Positions 8,964 through 19,419 of a stretch of 64,000 nucleotides of DNA are shown in pieces. The stretch is taken from positions 124,001-188,000 of the forward strand of contig KV419399.1 in NCBI GenBank assembly GCA_001630475.1, written 5' to 3'. Position 1 is the stretch's first letter. Each line of letters opens with the position of its first letter. A program made the position numbers and the translations under genes. The DNA is from Sistotremastrum niveocremeum HHB9708. Taxonomy: Eukaryota > Basidiomycota > Agaricomycetes > Sistotremastrales > Sistotremastraceae. The notes beneath the pieces are model-generated. The model did no database searches, had not been told where the DNA came from, and saw nothing but the letters and a program-made list of their open reading frames with translations.

Positions 8964-11351
8964 ATGGCGTCGACAATCTCAGCTTGTAAGTACTACTCCC
9001 CCTCTCGCCGTCGTCGTCGTCGTCGCTGCTCATCGCTCATCGTCCTCTCCGTCATGCAGGGTGTAAGTTCCTTATCGCTTATCTCCCCCTCCGCTCACTC
9101 ATATCGACGAATCGCCAGATCACACACAATACTCGACATGGAACAGAACTCGTCGATTACAAATGCCTCCCTTCGTAGCAACCTCCTCAAATACCCGCGT
9201 TCCCTCAGGCCACGGCGATGCCGTTATCATCAACATGGGCGATCTCGTACTCTCTACCCAGTCGCCTTTGCAAGAAGCTTCGTCCTCTAATGGATCGAAT
9301 AAGGCGAAGAGTCAGACATTATTCGGGCCTGGGATCGGGATTATGAGTTCTGGACCTAAATGGACTGAATCCTCCTCAGCGGGAGCGAATGCGAAAGGGA
9401 AGATGGGAGACGAGCTTACGCCCGAAGTTGTCAAAGCGTGGGTAGCTAAATCGAAAGAGGTACACCCCTCCCCTCCTCCTTCCCATTGAATGTATCTGAT
9501 GATGGATGGGATGATGGTAGACTTCACAACCGACCACAACACTTCAAGCTCTCGTAAACCTCAAAAGACCCTCAATCAAACTATCACCCCTCACCCACCC
9601 CTCCGACTCCCTCGATCCCTCCAACTCAAATCCCCAACTTAATCTGCACATGCGCACGCACGGCCTCGAATTCGAATTCGACGCCGACGCTCCTAAATGT
9701 CTTATCCAAATAAACGTCGTCACTCCCTCCTCCTCCTCCTCAGAGTCGGATGAAAGCACCCCGATGCTTTTGTTTGAGAAAATCGTCGAAGGAGGATTTG
9801 GACGATATTTGAGGATTGAGGATGGAGCGGTATTGGAACTTGATAAACTCGATGCGGCGAGGTCTGAGGATCTTGCGATTTCGCCTGTTGAGGCTTCGCC
9901 TTCTTCGAATATCCCGACTTCGGCTTCGCAATCTGCTGGTGTCAATGGCATGACGCCTAGTGCGAGTGCTAGGACTGTGGGAGGGGCGGGGGCGAAGAAA
10001 CGATTCTCGAATTTCCATTTCTTGAAGAGACATGGACACGGACATAATTCGAGCGTCGCAGGACCCGCTCTGCAAGTCGTCGATGCCGAATCCTCCTCTA
10101 TGCCCATGCCCATGCCCGTCCCCACCACCTCCGCCCCGTCTTCCATGCCCGAGCCTTCCCAGGGTGCTGCGGACAACGCCAACGCCAAGGATAAGACAAA
10201 GGAAGAGAAAGAAAAGGAGGAAGGAGGAGTGAAGATTACGATTCGGCTTGAGGCGCTTGATGGAGATGAGAGGCCGCTTGAATGTGTGAATTCGCAGGTT
10301 ACGTATTTGCATATTGTCAGACTTGGACCTCCCCCTGCCACCAATTCCTCCTCCTCTCCTTCCTCATCTGCACCTGCGACCTCTGCGACTGGCTCGTCCG
10401 CCGTCGCGACGACGGACGCTCCCACTCCCGCTGAATCTGGCGCGGGAGGGACGGGTGAAGCGCATGAAGAAGATAAGAGACCTTGGATCGTCAAGGTTGT
10501 AAGACGGGAAGCGGTGATTGGATTACATACTTTCCACCTACACGAGATATACGGTCTTTCATCCGCCTCTGCTCCCACTCCCACTCCCACCACCACATCC
10601 CCTACAAATCCACCCCCCACATCCCCTCAACATTCCTACCCACCCACTTCCCCGACAGTGACAGCGCCGCTTACGTCGTCGGCACATGCAGAAATCGACG
10701 ACGATCCTACGTCGGAGTGTTTACTTTGCTTGTCGAGTCCTAGAGAAGTGGTGCTCTTGCCTTGTAGACATCTTGTGGCTTGTAAAGAGTGTGCGATGAA
10801 TATGGTCGAGTTTGGGGCTGGGGGGAGTTTGGTGCATGCTGATTCTGGAGAGGGTGCTACTAGTACTTCTCCCACTGATGCTCCGGCTGGAGCTGGTGGG
10901 GAGGGAGGAGGAGGAGAAGGAGGAAGTGCTGCGACGGCTGCGCCGACTGTGACGCCGACTACGACGACTACGCATAGGAGGAAGAGAAAAGCGAAGGGAT
11001 GGTATTGTCCCGTTTGTCGACAACGTACGTTTTTCTCGTTGTCTCTCATAGCAGGACCAAAACTGACGACGGGAGGATATAGCGTATACGAGTTTGTTGA
11101 GGATTACGACTGTCCCTCCCGAAAAGGATATGAGTATGAGGGAGAGTACATCTGCGGATGGGGATGGGGAGAGTACGAGGACTGCTCATCCCCCGGAGCA
11201 CGACCATGAGCACGAGCATGCGCATGCTGGGAATATGAATGGAGAGAGTGCCGACCCGCTCGGCGCGAATGGAAATACGAGTGGAAATGGGAATGAAGAA
11301 AGGCCTGGATTTTTGAGGAGTATTTCGAGGATCGGAGCGAGGAGTGCGTAG
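8964..11351 (+). CDS. MGRN1/RNF157/LOG2-type RING E3 ubiquitin ligase
   Basis: The layout matches the mahogunin family. A region TTTLQALVNLKRPSIKLSPL corresponds to the 'TLRSLVNIRK' block, then LEFEFDADAPKCLIQINV, then the LHTFHLHEIYGL block just before the RING. The RING reads CLLC-x9-LPCRHL-x3-CKEC, then CPVCRQ, and ends YTSLLRITTV. Exons read as 8964-8985, a possible 3-nt exon 9060-9062, 9119-9459, 9521-11024 and 11083-11351. With the microexon the product is 712 residues. Two oddities are reported as findings: a roughly 70-residue low-complexity insert inside the RING, and the microexon. A tail rich in His/Glu/Asn follows the RING. These ligases act at endosomal and plasma membranes in animals and plants; the fungal substrate is unknown. 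Confidence 0.85.
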
Positions 11352-12005
11352 GCCTCCTCATCAGCCTCTCTTTCCTCTCCACCCCACCTCCTTCCATCCT
11401 TCCCTCCTACCCTGGAGATCCGTGTCTTTATCCCTCTACCCGGTCTACCTGGAGATCCCGGATCTGGATCTGGATCTGGATTATCCCATTCTCGGGAATC
11501 GTTGACTCGCGGTTGTATTATGTTCAAAAAACTCTTTCATCTTTCAACTTGTTGTACTCTGTCTCTGTGAGTGGCTATGGATTCGTACGTACGTACTCGG
11601 TACCCTGTGCTTCTAGTCTTTCTCTTCCTTCCTTTTCTCATGTTCCTTTGTGTTGTTATCTGGATCCTCGGATTCTATTCTGCTATCTGAATCATGCGCA
11701 TGTAAGTCGACTAATCCTCCAAAATCAAGTCTAAGTAGTTTGTAGTCCCTTGTTTCTAATTCATCTATGTCTATACATCCACATTCATTCCATCTATCAT
11801 CTGAGTGAATGCGAAAGTGACAGTGAAAGATTTGTGAGGAAGAGAGAAAAGTTAAATTTAGTGCTCGTACGCGGATATAAAACAAGCTACGACGATTAAT
11901 CGAACACAACGGACACGAGAGACACGAAAACAAGAACAAGAACAAGGAAGAATAATACGAACAGGACTTATACATACTATAACACCATACACCGCACCCG
12001 GGGGA
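11352..12005. other. Convergent 3' spacer, no gene seen
   Basis: This stretch separates the ends of the RING ligase gene and RSC8. It is T-rich after 11520 and A-rich before 12000, as expected for two facing 3' untranslated regions. No conserved open frame or repeat was found. Confidence 0.5.
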
Positions 12006-14075
12006 TCAGACAAGCTGAGCAATAGTGCTGCCATCGAGATAAGGACCCAAATCCCCTTCGAAGCCCATCATCAAGTCGCCCTTGACTTCTTCAACCCTCG
12101 TTCCCTGATCCGTAACACCCAACAACGCATCCTCTCCAAATCCGCCCATTCCTGGGACACCACCCATCCCAGGAACACCTGGAACACCCCCAATGCCCCC
12201 CGCACCAAATCCTCCATTCTGCATCGCATTCGCCCTCATCTCCTCAAAAGCTTTTCGGATCTTCATTCGCTCTTTCACAAGTGCGAATTTAGCAGTTTCG
12301 AGACTTCGTCTCTCTTCTTCTAGTGCGTCTTCGAGTTCTTCGAAATGTTGCATTTTGAGGTCGAGTTTTGTGAGTGTGAGTTTTATAATTTGTGCAAGGG
12401 ACGAGCGGATTTGGGTAGATGTTTGATCGGAGAGGGCATTTGCGGCGCGGGAGGTGGATTGGAGAGCGAGGTGCGCGGCGCGCGCTGCTCGGGAGGTGGG
12501 GAGACCGATTTTTTTAGATGTACCGTTTGTGGTGGTTTCGCTTGGAGGGGCGTTGGGTTCTGATGTCGAGGAAGTTTCGGCAGGTTGGGTTTCGGGAGGG
12601 TTGGATGTCATACTCGTGTCTCCATCTGCGGGTGCAACATCTGTCGTCGACTCTTCTGCCTTGCTCTCGAGAACGCCCTCCTTCGGTTCCTCTTTCGCCT
12701 CTCCGTCTTTGCGTGCGGAATCCTTGGAGACGCCAGCGAGATACGCGACGACGCTCATGATGGGGTTGTCCGCCTTCTCCCAAGGTATTCTTCCAAATCG
12801 CAGAGGCCCGACTTTCCCTTCTGCTTCTTGTTCGATATAGGGATCCTCGATCGGCAATTCTAGGAATTTCTTGATACAAGCATGTGCGGATCTCGTTCCG
12901 ACATGTTCCTCGATCGCAGACCAGTCATCGTCATACATCTCGATAGCCTCGAGAAGCAGAAGAGTCTCCTGGTCCGTCCAATCTTCCGGATCCGTAGATC
13001 CATTCTCATGTGCCCCATTCGCCGCCGAGGTCAACTTCAAAAAGTCGCCTGAGAACATCGTAGATGGGAATCGTCCATCCAAATAACAGCTCGGACAAAG
13101 CTCGAAATTTTTGCGTTTGAGACAATGATAGCGTTCAGGCGTGCAATCTACGCCGCACGTATCGCATTGATATGCGACTGTCTTTGTTGTCGAACTTGTG
13201 GATGGGAGTGCAGCTGCTTCTGCGGGAGTGAGTTGTCGAGAGGCTTTGTTGGTTGTTTGATAGATGGAGGAACGGAGCTCGAGGGATGTGGATTGGGGGA
13301 GGGGTGGCTGGCCTGGTTGACCTGGTTGACCGGGCTGCTGGTGTTTTTGGAGGCCGTTGACGGTTGGCGCAGGGGCCTTGGTACCTGGGTGGAGGGAGGA
13401 GAGACCTCGAGGTGTGTCGAGGATGAGACGGAAGTGGCCTGTGAATGGGGGACCGAGTGCAGATGGGCGTGTATCGGGATCAATCTTTCGTATATCATCA
13501 GTGAGACCAAGAGCAACACTAAAAGAACATACCTGGTAATTGATAAGACCCCATTGTTCGAGGAAGGCATGCACACGCATGATGGCACAGACGTCACCAG
13601 CGAGATTGCGTCTGCAGGCGGTGACAGTGAGATATTCCGAAGGTCTGAGTCGATAAGTATTGATCATAAAGTCGCGATAATCTTTATAGATCGACGGCGT
13701 CTTGGATCTATTGCGCGAATTGAAGAACTCAGGCAGTGACTTCTTCTCGATAGGATGTATCGTGCTCATATCAAACCAGGCGGAATAGGAGGGTATGATG
13801 ACTTCATGAGTCTGAGCAGCCAGATACTTCTTCGCCTGTTCCTCTAGCTTGATACGCGTTGCTTCCTGGGCAGCGGGGTCCTCGTCGTCGTTTTCGTCTC
13901 CAGAGCCTTCTTCATCCTCCTCGACTTCGACCGCGTCGTCCATTGTGACGTCGGGGGCATCGTCGTCCTGATCTGTCTCTGTTTTAACGTTGGACGGATC
14001 CACGGACAGTTTTTGGCGTTTCGGGTCTGACGAAACGCTTGACGAGCGAGGAGCGGGTCGCTTTGGGGAAGACAT
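12006..14075 (-). CDS. RSC8: SWI/SNF-RSC core subunit Rsc8/Swi3 (SMARCC-like)
   Basis: This is a scaffold subunit of SWI/SNF-class chromatin remodellers, nuclear. From the N-terminus it has an acidic stretch, then a SWIRM domain (IIPSYSAWFDMSTIHPIEKK through NYRLRPSEYLTVTACRRNLA-like text, about residues 85-180). The block DPDTRPSALGPPFTGHF follows. A ZZ-type zinc finger comes next (YQCDTCGVDC..YHCLKR..ELCPSCY, about 305-345), then a SANT domain (WTDQETLLLLEAIEMYDDDW) and a C-terminal helical region (MQHFEELEDALEEERRSLET). ATG is at 14073-14075. The whole span is open, but 13485-13532 is a 48-nt intron (GTATGT..AAAG) in frame without a stop; removing it joins NYQ to IDPDTRP as in the family. 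The spliced product is 673 residues. A Gly/Pro-Met tail (GVPGMGG repeats) precedes the end. Confidence 0.93.
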   Translation of the reverse strand: MSSPKRPAPRSSSVSSDPKRQKLSVDPSNVKTETDQDDDAPDVTMDDAVEVEEDEEGSGDENDDEDPAAQEATRIKLEEQAKKYLAAQTHEVIIPSYSAWFDMSTIHPIEKKSLPEFFNSRNRSKTPSIYKDYRDFMINTYRLRPSEYLTVTACRRNLAGDVCAIMRVHAFLEQWGLINYQVCSFSVALGLTDDIRKIDPDTRPSALGPPFTGHFRLILDTPRGLSSLHPGTKAPAPTVNGLQKHQQPGQPGQPGQPPLPQSTSLELRSSIYQTTNKASRQLTPAEAAALPSTSSTTKTVAYQCDTCGVDCTPERYHCLKRKNFELCPSCYLDGRFPSTMFSGDFLKLTSAANGAHENGSTDPEDWTDQETLLLLEAIEMYDDDWSAIEEHVGTRSAHACIKKFLELPIEDPYIEQEAEGKVGPLRFGRIPWEKADNPIMSVVAYLAGVSKDSARKDGEAKEEPKEGVLESKAEESTTDVAPADGDTSMTSNPPETQPAETSSTSEPNAPPSETTTNGTSKKIGLPTSRAARAAHLALQSTSRAANALSDQTSTQIRSSLAQIIKLTLTKLDLKMQHFEELEDALEEERRSLETAKFALVKERMKIRKAFEEMRANAMQNGGFGAGGIGGVPGVPGMGGVPGMGGFGEDALLGVTDQGTRVEEVKGDLMMGFEGDLGPYLDGSTIAQLV

Positions 14076-14326
14076 TGGCCGAGGCTAGGGATGGGCGGAG
14101 TTTGGATTTTGCGATTGTTCGTGGCGCAAGTTTGGCGAATACAAAAGTGTACAAAGTGAACTACTAAAGAGTGTACAAATCTTGTTGTAATGCGGCGACA
14201 GTCTGGAATTGTACAAATTGTAGTGCCATGTGGCACATTGTAATCAGGCACGAACGTGAGAGTTGGGTGTAATTGTCCACACGATCCGCTAAATCGTCCA
14301 CGCATTTCTTGTCCTCTACATCCACA

Positions 14327-14921
14327 ATGTCTGCCCAAGTTGCTGGTCGTCATCCTCTTTCCGTCGTCTTCCTCCTTCACTGCGCCCTCGAAGCTCCCCT
14401 TGCAGTTCAAGCTCTTTGGGCACCTCAACTCCTCCCTCTCATCCAGTTGAATAACACGACTATTGTATTACTCAAAGTACGCTGACGTCCTCACCCATCT
14501 GCAATCAGACTGACAGTAGGGATAGCTCTATGGCGCTTTGAGTGCAGGAACCTGTCTCGCTGCATTCCTTTGCTTTGGCTTGCCTGGTTCGTCTTGTTCG
14601 ATTTCCTATACATGCTCTAACATCCGGTCTTCTTAGAATTCCTTCCCGGAAAGCGAGCATTCGTCATCTCGCTCGTGATATATCACTGTATCTGTTCTAC
14701 CGTCTTGATAAACGCACCCCGCATCATACCCAAAACCTTCGGAGCTACACTTGAGAGGTATGTTTCACAACCATTTTGCACCATTGAATCTAACCCCTTT
14801 CTCCAGCTTCCGTTTCACTCCTGAAGTCCTTTGGGGTTCTCTCCACGGCACTCTCGCAGTCATCCTTGCCATTTGGTGGCAGCTTACGCTCCCCGCTACT
14901 CGCGCTGTGAAGCAGAGCTAG
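14327..14921 (+). CDS. Small four-helix membrane protein, unknown function
   Basis: Four exons splice to about 150 residues starting MSAQVAGRHPLS at ATG 14327 and ending AVKQS at TAG 14919-14921. Junctions read LLLK/LYGALSAG, FGLP/EFLPG and TLES/FRFTPE, each with GT-AG introns. Hydrophobic segments occur near residues 12-32, 50-72, 80-100 and 122-142, suggesting four membrane helices. I do not recognise the family. The gene is divergent from RSC8 (251 bp between ATGs) and ends only 82 bp from the ATP10 stop. The reading is supported by consistent splice phases and continuous hydrophobic coding. Confidence 0.65.
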
Positions 14922-15003
14922 ATCTATCCCTATTATTAATAATGTACTGTTTGTATGTTATCCTGTAGAAATCGTGTTCGTTATGAATAATGTGTTTGGA
15001 TCA

Positions 15004-16241
15004 CTACCTCTTCTGAAGTTGCGATAGTCGCTTCAACAGAACACCTGTGCACGTCCGCAGACTATCCCTTTCCTCTCTTCTAGCAAAACCACAGCCAGCC
15101 CAACGAACTTTGAGATTTTCATCCACAAGATAAACATATCCGATGTGCTTGTTCGTCATCCCTGGTGCCCATTAGCTTTTGGAGTAGATGATCATGAAGA
15201 TTGGCACGCACCTAGGGGTTGTCTGTCATATTCCATATTCTGACTTGATATCAGATATGTAGACTGTTGGTCTTCCGGCACGAGCTTCCTCAGATTAGAC
15301 AGCGAGAGCGAGACCAAGAACGATTTGAGTATGTTCTCCTGGAGATTGATTTGGACCAGCTGAAATAGCGGATTCGTCTTATACTCCTCAATGGTAGGCT
15401 CGATGAAAGATGCCACGTGAGACTGCGAGCGATTTGATTTTAGATCTTTGGGATCGAAATATTCGAGACGAACCTCAGACATTCGCGTTGTGAGCATACC
15501 CATCAACGATATCTTCCCTCTACACATATCTGACGTGTGTAATACATCTCCAGAACTGGCCAGCATCTTTCCTTTCATGTCTGGGAAATATAATGACGCC
15601 TGCGAAGACGTTCAGTCAAATGTTGGAGACCAATGAACAAAGAGGACGGACATCTTCGCGAATTAGAACAGGTGGCGCGATCCACGTCTTCCCTCCATTC
15701 TTCTTCAATTGATTGAATTCTGCAAAATAGCCCTTCTTCGTCTCGTCGATCCTGGCGTCACGTCAATGTCGCGCATTGCATACCGAGTCAACGAGAGAAC
15801 TCACAGATGACTCCGCTGCTTCAGATGATGTTCATAACTGAGAAACCTGGACTTCTTTTCGGACCATGATAGAGGCACTGATGTAGGTGGATCGTGGACG
15901 CCTAGAGGTCGTTGAAGGAAGTCGAGAGGTGTTTCTGGTTGTGCCTCGTCGGATTCTGACGAGGTTGAGGTTGACAGGGTGGATGAAGTCGAAGGAGAGC
16001 TATCTGAGCTGGTTGAAGACGAGAAATTCGGAGGAGTTTGAGGCGTAGATGTAGCAGTAGCATCTTTGGCAGTTTCAACGCGGGAGGATGTAGTGCTCAA
16101 CGGTCTGCTCTGCGTGGGATGTAACTTAGTCGTGAGACCTCCATGGCGCTGTCTCGGGACTAGCAGAGGGTATCGAGATGTTGACAAAACGTTTTTGAGG
16201 GCCTGTGAGCGTGCCTTCGAGATGAAGACACTTTTGAGCAT
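15004..16241 (-). CDS. ATP10: Mitochondrial ATPase assembly factor Atp10
   Basis: Atp10 is an inner-membrane/matrix chaperone for Atp6 during assembly of the F1Fo ATP synthase. The N-terminus (MLKSVFISKARSQALKNVL) is a typical presequence, followed by a Ser/Thr-rich linker. The conserved core reads LYFPDMKGKML, DMCRGKISLMGMLTTRMSEV, FQLVQINLQENILKSFLV and LRKLVPEDQQSTYLIS. After an intron it continues GMTNKHIGYVYLVDENLKVR and WAGCGFARREE, and the stop is TAG at 15004-15006. The first ATG is at 16239-16241; the GTG 12 bases upstream is not needed. A CACGTGAC motif lies directly upstream of the ATG. The gene faces the small membrane protein gene, with 82 bp between stops. Confidence 0.9.
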
Positions 16242-16631
16242 GAAAGCTGTCACGTGCTTCTATTTTTCTTGCAATTTCTTTAGTTTGGATGTCCCATGCA
16301 GGACGCCACACTCTGGTGATAATCTTTATTATAGTGTATACGATATACGATATAACGTTAATTTCCTCTAACCTCGAAGCGAAAGATCTTCCCCGATTAA
16401 CATTTTCATTTTCATTCCCGGGCCTTCCCAATAGCCCATGTCTCTTTCGAATTCCCGAGGACTTCCGAGCTGCACAAAAATTCTCGTTCGTGCAGTGGTC
16501 ATAAGTTATGGAATATTCAACTTGAGTACAACTCTAGGGCGACCGACAATATCGAAGATGAGATGTTATGCCTCATGGAGAGATAGAGACGCAAGGTACG
16601 ACAGAAACGGAGTTAAATGAGACGGTTCCTG

Positions 16632-18404
16632 TTAATAACCGAATGTAGACGGGTCATTTGCGGTGATGACCTTGACTTCCTCGATTGTAGCTCCTTGGTT
16701 CTTGCGGAAATCGAGGAACTGCATCATTCGTGAGGTGCCCAGCATCCCCTCTGGGCAACCAAAAACTCTGAGATGAGGGCAGAGGACCTCAGAGGTCGTC
16801 TCTAGAGCGACTAGCAGTCGTTCGAACTCTGTGTCTGTTGTACTCACGCTGAGATGAGTGATATGCTTCCAGTGCCCTAGTGCTTCGACGAGCAGCGACT
16901 GCACAGGTAGGATTGGAGTGTGCAAGTTGACCACTGCAAGATCGGGAAAGTGAGCGGCTAGTGTCGAGAGCGACAGTTGGCCACTTGTCACATCGATTTT
17001 ACGTCCCGATTTTGAGGTCCAAGTGCAGACAAAATCGGCGCCAATCCTGTTCCAATAAACTTGTATTTCGTCTGATGAAACGTTCCACCGGCTGATGAAT
17101 TCTTCGAATATCACGCCGTCTCCAGATCCTGAGATAACGCTCAATGTAATATTCGTTGTCGAAGGGATTACGATATGATCAATCGCGTCAGCCATGTCAT
17201 GGAGGAGGAATTTCTGCAGAGTCAGATCTCGAAGCTTAGGGAGCGATACAAGAGACACGGGCGGCCCTCCATCGTCCCAACCGAGATTGACGTCCCGAAC
17301 AATAGGGGCCTTCAAAGTTCAGAACGAGAAAACGGAAAACTGTTTTCAAGTGAAAACACCTTCCTTTTCGAGATAAACTGTTTTCCAGCGAAAAGCAGCT
17401 CCCGAGCTGCTTTTCGTTGCTTATGTGACTGCTTATTGTGACAGTTGTTTTCGGCTAAAGTCTCCGCTGTGACATGGACCCTGATTCCCTGCCGCAGATG
17501 TTTCCGCAATATCCGAAAACAAATTTAGCGCTCGCTGATGGTAACGCAAGCAAAGTTGCGAAACGAAGCACTCAAAGTTCAAACGGCTGCTTTTCGTCGT
17601 TTTCATTCTCGAAAACTGTTTTGCGTTTTGGCAGTCTGAACTTTGAAGGCCCCTAATGCACTGCTCCAGAGAAGGGAAATGCTTCAAGACGGCTAGGATT
17701 TCAGGGTAATACAAAGAAGTCTCTTCCAATACGAGCTTGACCAGATCGGGGGCGATAATGTTAGGGAACACATTGTTCGCGCTTCGGAAATGCAGGATCC
17801 GTAGATTCGGGGCGTTTATGGTGTACGTGAACTGTGCGGAGGAGTCGTGTGAAATTCGAAGTTCTTGGAGGAAGGTGAACTCTCTGTGGCCTATGTGCTG
17901 GTCGAGGCTGGGCCCGAGGGGTACCCCCACCGCGTCATCATCGTCCCATCGGATGCGCAACTGAGAGATTCTAGGCACAAGGGCAAGAAGAGTGCTTCCT
18001 ATATGGGCAATCTCTCTGTGGGCACCCTTCCTAGGGTTGTCGTTGGGTCGTATGACGACATCCAGCGGCCTACTCAATGCGCGATCCGAAAAAAGTTGGA
18101 GGAGATTTGCGTTCATTGGAAGAGGTATTTTGGCCCACAAGTGAGGTGAACAGATGGCAATGTGCCTCCATCTGGCACAACTGAGATTCATGGGTCAGTC
18201 ACGCTAGACTTATCAATACAAGACTGCTGACAGATTAAAGGCTGGAGGAATGACAGGAGAAGTCCATGGAAAGAACGTGGTCGTGTCGTAGTGGCAATAT
18301 TGAAGAATCTCAGTAACCAGTTCGTCCGATAATCGCGCTACGAAGGAGCATGCGTTGTACTGCTGTCTCAGATAGATGCAAGTTTGAGAGAGCATTTCCT
18401 CCAT
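16632..18404 (-). pseudogene. F-box/LRR-like gene interrupted by a MITE
   Basis: This is an F-box protein of the type expanded in Agaricomycetes. The F-box reads ARLSDELVTEILQYC, and after an intron at about 18192-18230 NLCARWRHIAICSPHLW. A leucine-rich C-terminal part follows (ISQLRIRWDDDD, LQELRISHDSS, NLRILHF, LPKLRDLTLQKFLLHD, LRVFGCPEGML). The stop is TAA at 16632-16634. The coding frame is broken at 17305-17653 by a 349-bp inverted-repeat element that brings an in-frame stop at 17433-17435. Taking the element out together with one TA restores an open frame through the join (LEQCI/IVRDVNLG). No other lesion was seen, so the insertion appears recent. A truncated F-box-only product is possible. 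The start is ATG 18404 or an upstream small exon. Confidence 0.8.
17305..17653. mobile_element. 349-bp MITE with TA target duplication (Tc1/mariner-like)
   Basis: The ends are perfect inverted repeats of about 19-20 bp beginning GGGGCCTTCAAAGTTCAG. They are flanked by TA on both sides (17303-17304 and 17654-17655), the target duplication typical of Tc1/mariner-type elements. There is no transposase frame, so this is a non-autonomous miniature element. Inside there is a perfect hairpin at 17389-17416 (CGAAAAGCAGCT, loop CCCG, AGCTGCTTTTCG). The motif AAACTGTTTT occurs three times. It sits inside the F-box gene. The superfamily is inferred from the TA duplication and short ends only. Confidence 0.85.
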
Positions 18405-19419
18405 CTCCACCAACCCTAGAGTAGTTCGAAACGCCTCATTGAACGGCAGCCGTCGAGAGAAACAAGCGCGAACTCACCATGTTGAACATTCCTTGATTCG
18501 TGGCCCGTCGGTGAAGTAGCTAGAAGATGTTCACTACCGCACGATCATGATTCAGAACTCCTCTGCCGCCCTGCCACTGGAATAATGCTTACATTTCAGT
18601 TTTCAGCGTCTCTTTGAGCTCAGAACAGAAACGAGACAACCCAGTCGCGCTGCGGAGCTCAGACATGAAGTGTCCGTTTATTCCTCAACCACGATGGAAT
18701 GAAATGATTTGCTGATGTATGGCGTCGCTCTTCGTTCGAATCCCAATGCGTGCACAGATGGACCAAATTCAGCAATAAAGCATCAGGCACGGTATCCTGT
18801 GCCAATGGTATGCGCAAAATTCTCCGGTTTCCGACGCCGGGACGCCTGCCAGCGATGGATTCCAACTTGAATATTTTGCGACGAGCGAGTTCCAGGCCTG
18901 ATGCCCGATTGCAAGTCGCATATTCAAAATATCTATTATAGCCCTTCATCGTCTACTTATAATATATCAAATCGCCAAGGTGCAGCTTGTTTTACCGCAG
19001 GACCAAAACATATTATTTGAGAATATTATATATAGGCAGTTTATATCACCGGGCCTACCGACGTGCACAGTCGAATCTGGGTCTCCAAGTACCGCATTAA
19101 AACACGGCTACTTCAATAACCACAGTGGGCCCTCTGTAACTCGAAACGAGAGTCAGGCTGGAATCGGATCAAGCTGCGAGGTCTTACTTAGTATACAAGA
19201 TCTGGAATGATCTGTGATACTGAGAAATTGAGAGAAATTAAGGCCGTCGCTGAGGGTTGTATTGGCAGGGGTAATTGCGTCGGGGACTTGTGTGATAAGT
19301 CGACGCGCGAGCGTATACGTATGGTTTCAACGATGAGTTGGTTGAGATCGCTCAATCGAGTATCAGTAGAAAGAAGGGTAGAGTGGCGGGGGGATCGGTG
19401 GACTCGAGAAACGGTCACG
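18405..19419. other. Intergenic, no gene recognised
   Basis: About 1 kb lies between the F-box gene start and the MTG1 stop. It contains AT-rich sequence near 18950-19050 (ATATTATTTGAGAATATTATATAT) and no conserved frame. A GTTCGAATCCC string near 18733 resembles a tRNA B-box, but no cloverleaf or A-box accompanies it. Confidence 0.4.

Noticed and set aside
9544-10620. 358-residue open frame on the minus strand
   Set aside because: It is antisense to the conserved exon of the MGRN1-like ligase; low-complexity Ala/Gly/Ser/Val content reflects the Ser/Pro-rich sense codons.
18731-18745. GTTCGAATCCC, a tRNA B-box-like string
   Set aside because: No A-box or foldable acceptor stem at the right distance.
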